A DNA stretch of 64,000 nucleotides from Bordetella pertussis 18323 (GTDB lineage Bacteria > Pseudomonadota > Gammaproteobacteria > Burkholderiales > Burkholderiaceae_B), in the NCBI RefSeq assembly GCF_000306945.1, contig NC_018518.1, positions 3,162,001-3,226,000 on the forward strand. Direction: 5' to 3'. The notes under the pieces are model-generated. The model was not told the origin of the DNA and searched no databases. It was given only the letters and a program-made list of their open reading frames with translations. This document shows, piece after piece, positions 37,835 through 47,300 of this stretch (position 1 is the first letter of the stretch; each line of letters begins with the position of its first letter). The position numbers were made by a program, and so were the translations under genes.

Positions 37835-39409
37835 CTAGTGCTGCTGCCGCAAGGCAATCTTGTCGACCTTGCCTATCGACAGCATCGGTAGTGAGTTGCG
37901 GACGAAAATGCGCTTGGGCACTTTATAGTTGGCCATGCGTTCGCGGCACCACTGCACCAGCTCCGGTTCCGACACCTCGGTGTCGGGCCTGAGGATCAGG
38001 TGCGCGTGGCCGACCTGCTGGTAGAGCTCGTCGTCGACGGCGATGACGGCCGACATCAACACGTTGGGGTGCTGCTCGAGCACGACCTCGATCTCGCGCG
38101 GGTAAACGTTGTAGCCACCGGATTTATACATTTCCTTGATGCGCCCGACCAGTCGGAAGTTGCCGTCGTCGTCGCGCTGGGCCATGTCGCCGGTCTTGAG
38201 CCAGCCGTCCCGCGTGAAGGCGCCGGCCGTGGCGGCGGCGTCGCGCAGGTAGCCATTCATGCAGTACTGGCCGCGCACCTGCAGCTCGCCCTGGGTCCCG
38301 GCGGGCAGCGGCTGCCCTTGCTCGTCGGCCACGCGCAACTGGCCTTCGGGAATGGCGCGCCCCACGGTATAGGCGGCCGCCTCGAGCGAATCGCTGGCGA
38401 CGATGTAGCTGACCGACCCGCACGATTCGGTCAGGCCGTAGGTGGAGCCGATGCGCGGGCAGTGCTCCTTGACGCGCTGCAGGATGGGCATGGGAATGGC
38501 CGCGCCCGAGAAAATGAACCACTCCATCCCGCGCATGATGGACATGTCGAAGGACGGCTCGCGGATCAGCATCTGCAGCATGGTCGAGCCCAGCATCAGC
38601 ATGTTGACGCGATGCTTCTCGATCAGGCCCATCACCTCGGCCGGCCGGTAGCGCTCCTGGTAGATGATGGTGCCGCCGGCCAGGATCTGCGACAGGCCCC
38701 GGAAGTGCATGCCGCCGATATGGTTGATCGGCGCGAAGTTGATGACCACCGGGTGGCTTTGCGTGGCGAAGGTGCGGGCCTGCACGGTAGAGCGGTAGAT
38801 CAGCGCCGTCTGGCTCAGCAACACGCCCTTGGGAATGCCCGTGGTGCCCGAGGTGTAGACCAGCATGCAAGGCTGGGCGGCATCCTCGAACGGCGCCGGA
38901 CATGGCGCATCCGGCGCGTCGCACAACGCGTGCAGCATCGCCTCGTCACAGGATGCCCGGCTGTCATAGAACAGCAGATCGGGGCGCCGGGCCTGCGGCG
39001 CCAGCGTGGCCAGCGCCGCGTCCAGGTCGTCGGCATAGCGGCGCGCCTCGAACTCCCGCACCGACAGCACCAGCTTGGGCTGCGCGTGGCCGATCACATA
39101 TGCCATTTCGCGCGGCTGGTACCTGGGGTTCAACCCCACCCACAACGCCCCCAGCCGCGCCGCGGCCAGCAGACAGACCATGGCGTCGGGCGTCGGCGGA
39201 GCCAGCAGCGCCACGCAGTCGCCCGCGCCGATGCCGCGTGCGCTCAGGCCGGCGGCGCAGCGCCGCACCCGCGCGGCCAGCTCGCCATAGGTGATGGCGC
39301 CGTCGCCGTGCGCCAGCGCGTCGCGCTCCGGAAAGCGCCGGGCGTGCTCTTCGATGATGTCCCACCAGGTATGCCCCGGCGGCTGCATGTGCTGTTCGAG
39401 ACTGCTCAT
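37835..39409 (-). CDS. AMP-binding acyl-CoA synthetase (CaiC/FadD-like)
   Basis: 524 residues. ANL-superfamily motifs: CMLVYTSGTTGIPKGVLLSQ (A3 P-loop, about residue 185), GSTYGLTESCGSVSYI (A5), DGWLKTGDMAQRDDDGNFRL (A7), GRIKEMYKSGGYNVYPREIE (A8) and LPMLSIGKVDKIALRQ (A10 with catalytic Lys). It activates a carboxylic acid to its CoA thioester through an acyl-adenylate. The gene begins 13 bp after the upstream Bug receptor, so import and activation of one substrate are probably coupled. The acid itself cannot be inferred from sequence. Confidence 0.92.
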   Translation of the reverse strand: MSSLEQHMQPPGHTWWDIIEEHARRFPERDALAHGDGAITYGELAARVRRCAAGLSARGIGAGDCVALLAPPTPDAMVCLLAAARLGALWVGLNPRYQPREMAYVIGHAQPKLVLSVREFEARRYADDLDAALATLAPQARRPDLLFYDSRASCDEAMLHALCDAPDAPCPAPFEDAAQPCMLVYTSGTTGIPKGVLLSQTALIYRSTVQARTFATQSHPVVINFAPINHIGGMHFRGLSQILAGGTIIYQERYRPAEVMGLIEKHRVNMLMLGSTMLQMLIREPSFDMSIMRGMEWFIFSGAAIPMPILQRVKEHCPRIGSTYGLTESCGSVSYIVASDSLEAAAYTVGRAIPEGQLRVADEQGQPLPAGTQGELQVRGQYCMNGYLRDAAATAGAFTRDGWLKTGDMAQRDDDGNFRLVGRIKEMYKSGGYNVYPREIEVVLEQHPNVLMSAVIAVDDELYQQVGHAHLILRPDTEVSEPELVQWCRERMANYKVPKRIFVRNSLPMLSIGKVDKIALRQQH

Positions 39410-39422
39410 TGCCCTTGTCCGT

Positions 39423-40400
39423 TCAGAACTTGATGTTCTTCTTTTCGACGATGTCCTTGAACAAGGCCGGCTGGCTGTCCACGAACGCTTGCGTCTGCGC
39501 CGGCCCCTTGAAGGCCGCCTCGGTGCGCATGGCCTTGGCCTGGGCCAGCACGCCTGGGTCGCGCAGGGCCTCGGCGAAGCTGTTTTGCAGCTTGTCGATG
39601 ACGGCTGCCGGCGTGCCCTTGGGCGCCGCCATCACATAGGAAATGACGTTCTCGGCGGCCTCGGGGTAGCCCGCCTCGACCAGCGTCGGCGTATCGGGCA
39701 GGAACTGCGAGCGGGTGCGCTGCAGCACCACCAGCGCCTGGGTCTTGCCGGCATCCAGCATGGTGCCCGCGGCGTTGATGCCGTCGATCATCAGGTCCAC
39801 CTGGTTGCCGGCCAGCGCGGTCACCGCCTCCACGCCCTTGTACGGGATGTGGCGGAACTCGACGCCGGTATCGTTCATGAACACCTCGCCCGCCAGATGG
39901 GTCGACGAGCCCACGCCATACGTGGCGTAGGTGTAGCGGCCGGGACTCTGCCTGGCCGAGTCCAGGACCGTCTTCAGATCGGACGGCATGGTCTTGTTGG
40001 CGGTCAGCACCATGGACGTCTGGCCCAGCGTGGCCACGTAGTCCAGCGACTTCTCGGGCGCATAGGGCGGCGGCGACATCACGTACGGGATCAGGGTGTA
40101 GCTGGTGTTGGTGGACACCAGCAGCGTATAGCCGTCGGGGGCGGCGCCGATGACGGCGTTCACGCCGATCACGGTGCTGCCGCCCGGCTTGTTGAGGATG
40201 GTGATGGGCTGGCCGAGCACCCGGGAGGCGCGTTCGGACACGATACGCATGAACTGGTCGGTGCCCCCGCCCGCGGAATAGGGGATGACGATCTTGATGG
40301 GCTTGTCGGGGTAGGCGGCCGCGCCTTGGTCCGCCTGCGCGGCGCCCATGCCGGCCAGGCAGGTAACGGACACCGCAAGCGCGCTGACGATTCGGTACAT
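39423..40400 (-). CDS. Bug-family solute-binding protein (first gene of catabolic cluster)
   Basis: 325 residues from the ATG at 40400 (MYRIVSALAVSVTCLAGMGA, cleaved near AQADQ). Bug motifs: YPDKPIKIVIPYSAGGGTDQ, LNKPGGSTVIGVNAVIGAAP, PDGYTLLVSTNTSYTLIPYV and HIPYKGVEAVTALAGNQVD. First gene of the apparent operon bug - acyl-CoA ligase - iclR - crotonase - CMD - bug (gaps 7 to 53 bp). The upstream 272 bp hold the promoter and the convergent end of the AllA-like gene. Confidence 0.92.
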   Translation of the reverse strand: MYRIVSALAVSVTCLAGMGAAQADQGAAAYPDKPIKIVIPYSAGGGTDQFMRIVSERASRVLGQPITILNKPGGSTVIGVNAVIGAAPDGYTLLVSTNTSYTLIPYVMSPPPYAPEKSLDYVATLGQTSMVLTANKTMPSDLKTVLDSARQSPGRYTYATYGVGSSTHLAGEVFMNDTGVEFRHIPYKGVEAVTALAGNQVDLMIDGINAAGTMLDAGKTQALVVLQRTRSQFLPDTPTLVEAGYPEAAENVISYVMAAPKGTPAAVIDKLQNSFAEALRDPGVLAQAKAMRTEAAFKGPAQTQAFVDSQPALFKDIVEKKNIKF

Positions 40401-40557
40401 CGTTTGTCTCCTGATGCGCAGACTGAAGGCAGCCCAGTCGCGCAGTGGGTGATGGCAGCCGCTGACGCGGCTTTTTATTAATCCCGTAAATTGAGATTTG
40501 ATCCCATAATACGGGACAAATATTGCCCGCGCAAGCGGAATCGGCGTGACGCACGCA

Positions 40558-40582
40558 AGAAAAACGGCCCGCAAGGGCCGTC
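40558..40582 (-). terminator. Rho-independent terminator of the AllA-like gene
   Basis: ACGGCCC - GCAA - GGGCCGT (40564-40581); read on the minus strand it is followed by TTTTTC. It serves the gene ending at 40673. Confidence 0.8.
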
Positions 40583-40631
40583 TCAAAACGTGGGCTGCAG
40601 GCGGGAAAGGACAGATACCGTCGCTTGACGG

Positions 40632-40657
40632 GTGCCTGTCCCGGCGGGGACAGGCAC
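40632..40657. repeat. Perfect 11-bp hairpin GTGCCTGTCCC / GGGACAGGCAC
   Basis: A perfect inverted repeat with loop GGCG, placed between the AllA-like gene's stop and its terminator. It has the look of a dispersed extragenic palindrome; no second copy is seen in this window. Confidence 0.6.
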
Positions 40658-40672
40658 GTCTTGCCGCGGGCA

Positions 40673-41254
40673 TCAGCGCCCGTGCGGGGCTGGTCCCTCA
40701 GCCGTGGGCCGCGCGGGCAGGTCGAGCCCATGCGGCACGATGGCCACGATTTCGCTTTCGCGGGCCGGCTCGCCATGCAGGTGGCGCACCAGGTCCAGGG
40801 TGGTCGATCGGCGTGTCAGCATCAGGCAGGTCACTTCGCCGCCGGAAATCCGGGTGGCGTGCCAACAGCCCGGACGCATGCAAATGCCCTGCCCCGGCGG
40901 CACCACGAAAGCGGCCAGGCTGGCCAGGTCGGGGCTACCATCGAACGCGCTGCGCGCGACGATCTGCACGATGGCGCCGGTCAGCGGCACGATGGCCTGC
41001 TGGGTCAGCAGGTGCTTTTCCAGGGTGTCGAAACCGGGCTGGCTGATCCGGTAATTGACCCACAGGACTTCCGTTTCCCTGCCGGCGCCGGCGCCGGTGT
41101 CGAACACGTGCTCCTGCCAGAAATCGGTGGCCGGGTTGCTGAACCGCGGCACATCGTCGCCGGCGGGCAGCGGCTTGCCCAGCATCCAGCCATAAGGCGC
41201 GAAGGCGGTTTCGGTCAGGTCTTGCGGGCGCAGGGCGGGCGTAGTGGTCGGCAT
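40673..41254 (-). CDS. allA: Ureidoglycolate lyase (AllA) family protein
   Basis: 193 residues from the ATG at 41254 (MPTTTPALRPQDLTETAFAP). AllA-family features: APYGWMLG near the N-terminus, TEVLWVNYRISQPGFDTLEK, LEKHLLTQQAIVPLTG and the cupin GQGICMRPGCWHATRISGGE with the metal/substrate-side His. AllA converts ureidoglycolate to glyoxylate and urea in allantoin breakdown. No other allantoin gene is nearby, so the physiological context is unproven. Single gene with its own terminator; shares strand with the autotransporter gene upstream, 51 bp away. Confidence 0.82.
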   Translation of the reverse strand: MPTTTPALRPQDLTETAFAPYGWMLGKPLPAGDDVPRFSNPATDFWQEHVFDTGAGAGRETEVLWVNYRISQPGFDTLEKHLLTQQAIVPLTGAIVQIVARSAFDGSPDLASLAAFVVPPGQGICMRPGCWHATRISGGEVTCLMLTRRSTTLDLVRHLHGEPARESEIVAIVPHGLDLPARPTAEGPAPHGR

Positions 41255-41305
41255 ACGCCAATATAGCCGCAATGCCGGCCGCCGAGCGGCCGGCCCGGCC
41301 CCCGG

Positions 41306-44300
41306 TCAATACGCCACGCGCAGCCCCAGGTTGGCGCTCCAGCCACGGTCGCTGCCGTCGCCGCTGCCGACCGACTTGCCGTAGCCGACCTGCCCCCACA
41401 GGCCTACGCTCTTGCCCAGCTGCGTGTCCACGCCCGCCTTCAGATCCACGGCCGTGTTCTGGCGGCTGGCGCGTACGCTGTGCACGCCCGCGAACGTGAC
41501 GGTGTCGGCGCCGGTGAAATCGTGCAGCAGCGATACGCCCATGAACGGCCGCAACTGCGCCTTCCCGTATGCGTACTGGCCCGCCAGGCGCGTGCCCAGC
41601 CGCCCCGTCAGCGCATCGGGCGTCTTGTACGACACCGAAGACACGCGGTCGGCGCCATTGGCGATGCCAAGCTGCTGATACACCAACTGGGCCTGCGGCT
41701 CGATTTGCCAGCGCGGATTGAGCTGCCACGGGTAGCCGGCCTCCACCGAGGCCATCATGCCCCAGCCGCGGCTGGTCGCGCCGACATGGGCCGACGAGCT
41801 GGTCTGCTGCTTGTAGCGCGTGCCCGCCAGCACCGTGTCGACGTACCAGCCGCTCGGACCAGTGTGCGTCCAGTAGGCGCCCAGCTGGGCGGCCCGCAGC
41901 GTGGACGTGCCCACCGCCTGGATCTCGCCGCGCGCCAGGCCCCGCACATCGCCGCGGGCCGTGGCGTATCCGCCGAACACGCCGAAGGCGTCGGCATGCC
42001 GGGTGGCCGAGCGACGCGTGTAGAGGTCCGCGCCCAGCTGCATGCCGGCCAGGCTGCCGTTGAAGGACGGCGCCGCTTCGCTGCCCGCGGAGCGCTCGAA
42101 ACGACGCCCGAAGGTACGTGCCCACACGCCACGCCGGGCTGCGGCGCCCGCCTCGGGCGCGGCCGCGCCGGGCTGGCCCGCGCGTTCGCGGTAGCTGCCC
42201 AGCGCTTCCGTGCCGACCATGCGCATCAGCATGGGCGTGCCGGCATACAGCGCCACCTCGGGCCGGTAGAAGGGCACGACCTTGACGATCCTGCCCGCCT
42301 TGTCGCGCTCGACGCGGGAGGTACGCAGGTACCAGTCTTGCGCCTGCGCCGCGGCGCCGTCGCCCGCGCCGCGCAGCAACTGGTACTCGTAGGCGCCCGC
42401 GACCAGCGGCTGCGCCAGGCGGAAGGCCCCGGGCGCGGTCGTGGCGCCACCCTGGGCCACGACCACCGGAATGCCGCGCAGGGTCAGGCCGCCCACCCCG
42501 CCCTGCGGCTTGACCACGACCGGCGTGACGCCGCTGGCCGCGCCGCCGTCGAGCACCAGCCGATCGGCCGGCGCGGCGTCGCCGCCAAGCACCGCCTCCA
42601 CTTCCAGGCTGCCGCCCGTACCAGCGTAATTGCCGGCCACCGTCAACGCGCCGATCGAGTTGCCCGGCGCGACCACGCCGCGGTTGGCCACATCCCCGAC
42701 GATGCGGCCCGTGCCGCCCAGCACGCCGGCCTGCTCGACCGTGACCGGGCTGGCGATGCTGCCGTTGACGGCCAGGCGGCCGGCGGCGATGCGGGTCGGC
42801 CCCTGGTAGGTATTGGCATTGCCAAGCCGCAGCTCGCCGGCGCCTTCCTTGACCAGGCCACCCGCCCCGCCTATCGCGCCGTCCCAATCCAGCCGGGTGC
42901 CGTCGCGGGTGACGAAGGTGCCGCCCGCGGCATCGAGGGTGGCGACACGCGCCGAGGCAAAGCTGGCGGTGCTCAGCAAGGTGCCGCCGTCCAGCGTCAG
43001 GGCGCCGGCCGCCGCGCCCAGGTTGGCGTCGCGCGAAACTTGCAGCGTACCGCCGGTGACTGCCGTGCCGCCGCCATGGCGGTTATCGGCGCTGAGCACC
43101 AGCGTGCCCGGACCGGCCTTGGTCAGCTTGCCCGCGCCGGCGACCACGCCCCGCCAATCCAGGGTCGTGCCCGCGTCCGGCAGCAATACGCCGTTGCGCG
43201 CCCCGACGCGCAGCGCGCGCTCGGGCGCCAACGACGCCGTGGTGGCCAGCGTGCCGCCGTCCAGCGTCACCGCCGTGCCCGCCGCGCCCAGGTTGGCGTC
43301 GCGGGCGATCCGCAGCGTGCCGCCATGGACCAGGGTGCCGCCGGCATGCTGGTTGTCGTGGTTGAGCGCCAGGGTGCCGGCGCCGGTCTTGGTCAGCGCG
43401 CCGGCGCCGCCGATCGCCCCGTTCCAGTCCAGGCGGGTGCCGGCGGCCACGTCCAGCGTGCCGTTGGCCGCGCCCAGGGTCGCCGCGCGGCCGGTCGCGA
43501 GATCCGCCGTGGTGGCCAGCGCGCCGCCGTCCAGCGTTACGCCGGTGCCGGCCCGCCCCAGGTTGGCGTCGCGGGCGATCCGCACGGCGCCCGCCTTGAC
43601 GATGGTGCCGCCGCCATAGCGGTTGGCCGCGGCCAGCGCCAGGGTGCCGTTGCCCTGCTTGACCAGGGCGCCGTCACCGTCGAGCAGGCCATTCCAGTCC
43701 AAGGTGGCGCCGTCGGCCGTGTCGATGGCGGCCGCGCCGCTCAGCGTGGCCGTGCGCGCGGTGGCGAAGCTGGCGGTCGCGGCCAGGCTGCTGCCATTGA
43801 GCGCCACGTCGCCCGCGCCCAGGTTGGCGTCGCGCGCGACCTGCAGCGTGCCGGCATTGACCTCGGTGCCTCCCGCGTACCGGTTGTCGCCGTCCAGTAC
43901 CAGGGTGCCCAGGCCCTGCTTGACCAGCCTGCCGGCGCCATTGACCGTGCCGCGCCATTGCAGCGTCGCCCGGTCGTCGGTGTCGATCGAGGCGCGCCCG
44001 GAGAGGGTCGCATCGCGGCCGGTGGCAAAGCCGGCGGTCGCATGCAGGCGGCTGTTGTTCAGGGTCAGCGCGCCGCCGCCCAGGTTGGCGTCGCGCGCGA
44101 CCCGCAGCGTGCCGGCCTCGACCACGGTGCCGCCGGCATAGGTGTTCGTGCCGCCCAAGGCCAGCGTGCCCGCGCCCTCTTTGACCAGCCGGCCCGCGCC
44201 GGCAACGTCGCCCTGCAAATCCAGCGTGGCGGCGTCGGCGACGACGATCCGGCCGCCGCCGTTGCCCACGGTGGCGTTGCGCCGGCTCGCGAACCCGGCG

Positions 44301-47300
44301 GTGGTCGACAGCGTGCCGCCGTCGAGCGTCAGCATGCCATGCGCCTCGCCCAGGTTCTCATCGCGCGAGACGCGCAGCACCCCGCCGGTAATCCGGGTAC
44401 CGCCGGCGTGGGTATTGTCGTGCTCCAGCACGAGCGTGCCGTCGCCCGTCTTGGTCAACGCCCCCGCCCCGCCGACCTGGCCCTGCCATTGCAGGGTGTG
44501 GCCGCCCGTCACCGAAAGCGCGCCGTGCCCGGCGCCCACGACGATCTCGCGCCCGCTGGAGAACCCGGCAGAAACCGCCAGGGCGCCGCCATCCAGCGTC
44601 ACCGCGCTCTGTCCCGAGCCCAGGTTGGCGTCGCGCGACACCTGCAGGGTACCGGCGTGGATCGTGGTGCCGCCGTCATGGTGGTTGTCCTTGACCAGCA
44701 CCAGCTTGCCCTCGCCCTTTTTGTGCAGGCTGCCGGTTCCGCCGATGGCCCCCTCCCATCCCAGCGTGGTGCCGGCGGCCGTGTCGATGGCGGCGTTGCC
44801 AGTCAGGGTGGCTGCCTGCGTGGCCGTGAAGCTGGCGGTCGTGGCCAGCGCCGCGTTCTCCAGCGCCAGCGCGCCGGGCCCCAGGTTGGTGGCGCGCGAT
44901 ACCTGCAGCGTGCCGGCCCTGACCTCGGTGCCGCCGGCATGCTGGTTGTCACCGGCCAGCACCAGCGTGCCTGCGCCCTCCTTGACCAGCGTGCCGGCGC
45001 CAGCGACCGTCCCGCGCCAATCCAGCGTGGCGGCGGCAGCCGCTTGCACCGCGCCACGTCCGGTCAACTCCAGACGGCGCGAGGTCGCGAACGTACCGGT
45101 CGTCGCCAGCCGGCTGTCGTGCAGATGCACGGCGCCCTGGCCCAGATTGGCGTCGGCCGACACTTGCAGCGTGCCGGCCTCGACGCGGGTGTCGCCCTGG
45201 TAAGTGTTGGCTCCGCCCAGCACCAGGGTGCCCGCCCCTTGCTTGCGCAGCTCGCCCTTGCCGCCGATGGCGCCGTTCCATGTCAGCGTGGTGCCCCGGT
45301 CGGTATCGATCTGGCCAGCCTTGTTGAGCGTGGCCGTGCGCGCGGTCGCAAAGCTGCCCGTGTTGGCCAGCCGCCCGCCGTCGAACGTGACCGCGCCGGC
45401 GGCCTGGCCGAGGTTGTTGTCGCGCGATACCTGCACGGTGCCGCCCTGCAAGCGCGTGCCGCCGGTGTAGGTGTTGGCGCCGGCCAGCGCCAGCGTACCG
45501 TCGCCGGCCTTGGTCAGCGCGCCGGCGCCGTTGACGACACCGCGCCACGTCACGTCCTTGCCGGCCGCGACGTCGATGGCCTTGGCCCCGGCGGTCAGCT
45601 CCAGCTGGCGATTGCTGGTGAAATCCCCGTTGGCTGCCAACCCGCCGCCGTTGAGCGTGACCGCGCCATTGGCCGCGCCCAGGTTCTGGTCGCGAGAGAC
45701 TTGCACGACCCCGCCCCAGACCTCGACGCCCTTGGCGTAGGTATTGTTGCCGCTCAGCACGAGCGTGCCGCCGCCTTGCTTGTACAGCTTGCCGTCGCCG
45801 TCGACCGTGCCGCGCCATTCGAGCGTAGTGCCGTCAAGCGTCTCTACCTTGGGCGCGCCCTTGAGCGTGACCTGCCGCGTGGCGGCATGCGAGCCCATGC
45901 TCTCGAACACGGTATTGTCTTCCAGCACCAGTGCTCCGCGGCCCAGGTTTTCGTCCCTGGCCACACGCAGCTTGCCGCCCCGGAGCACGGTCTGGCCGGC
46001 GTACTCGTTGACGCCCGTGAGTGTCAGGCGCCCGTCCCCTTTCTTGACCAGATCGCCGGCGCCCGATATCGCGCCGCTCCAGGTCAGGGTAGCGTCGCGA
46101 GCCACGTCCAAGGAACCGCGGACAAGCGTGAGATCGCGGTTGCTCGAAAAACTGCCGCCGGCAAGCAGATCTCCGCCCTGCAGGGTTATTGCGCCCCGTC
46201 CCAGGTTGTCTTCGTGTCCTGCCCGAAGCGCGCCGGCCTCGACCACCGTGCCACCCGAGTACGTGTTGGCGCCGGCCAGGACCAGCGTGCCCTGGCCTGA
46301 CTTGCGCAACATGCCGCCGCCGCTCAGCTCGCCATTCCAGGTCACGGTATGCGAAGCGTCGACCTCCATGGTGGCCTGGCCGCGCAAGGTGGCCGCGCGC
46401 GAGGTCGCGAAGCTGCCGGTGCTCTGCAGCGTGCCGTCGTTCAGCGCCAGCGCCCCTCGGCCAAGATTGGCGTCGCGGGATATCTGCAGCGTACCGGCAT
46501 TGACGGTCGTGCCGCCATTTTGCTGATTGGTTCCGCGCAGCAGCAAGGTCCCCTGGCCTTCCTTCACCAGGGTGCCGGCGCCGCTGATTTCGCCGTTCCA
46601 ACTGAGTATCTTGGTGGCTGCGACGTCTATGCTTTCGTTTCCAGCGAGCGTCAATGCACGCGTGGCCGTGAAGCTGTCCGTGGCGGCCAGCTGGCTGTTC
46701 TTGAGCGCCAACGTGCCGGAACCCAGGCTGGCATCATGCGCCGCCCGCAGCGTTCCGTTGTTGATCTCCGTACCGCCGCTATACGTATTGGACGCGTGCT
46801 CCAGCACCAGCGTGCCGCCCTGGGTCACCAGTTTGCCGGCGCCGCTAACCTGGCCTTGCCAGGTCGTGGTTGTTCCCGGCTCGATGATCAACGTCTGCGC
46901 CCCGGAATCGAGCGTCAGGCCGCGATTGACGACGATGGTTTTCTTGAGGGCGAGGGCGCCGCCCTTGAGCTGTACCGAACTACCTGCGCCACCCAGGTTG
47001 TTGGCCGCCGATACGCTGAGGCTGCCCGCCTCCACCACCACCTTGCCGGTATGGGTGTTGTTGCCCGTCAACGTCAGGTCGCCGCCGCCGCGCTTGACGA
47101 TGCTCCCGGTCCCGCTCAGCACGCCGGCGTAGGCGGCATTGCTGTCCTGCGTGAACTGAACCGTGCCGGCGTTGCTGATGGACTGCATGGCGCTGGCGGC
47201 AGTTACGTCCGCCGTAGCGCCGGCGGACACCTGCAACACGCCGCCCTGGGTGGCGCCGCTGTTATCGCCGCGCAAGACCAGCGTGCCGCCCTCCACCTTG

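Noticed and set aside
41480..46300. A 1,606-codon plus-strand ORF opposite the autotransporter repeats
   Set aside because: Its repeats are those of the autotransporter read backwards; no start signal or known fold.
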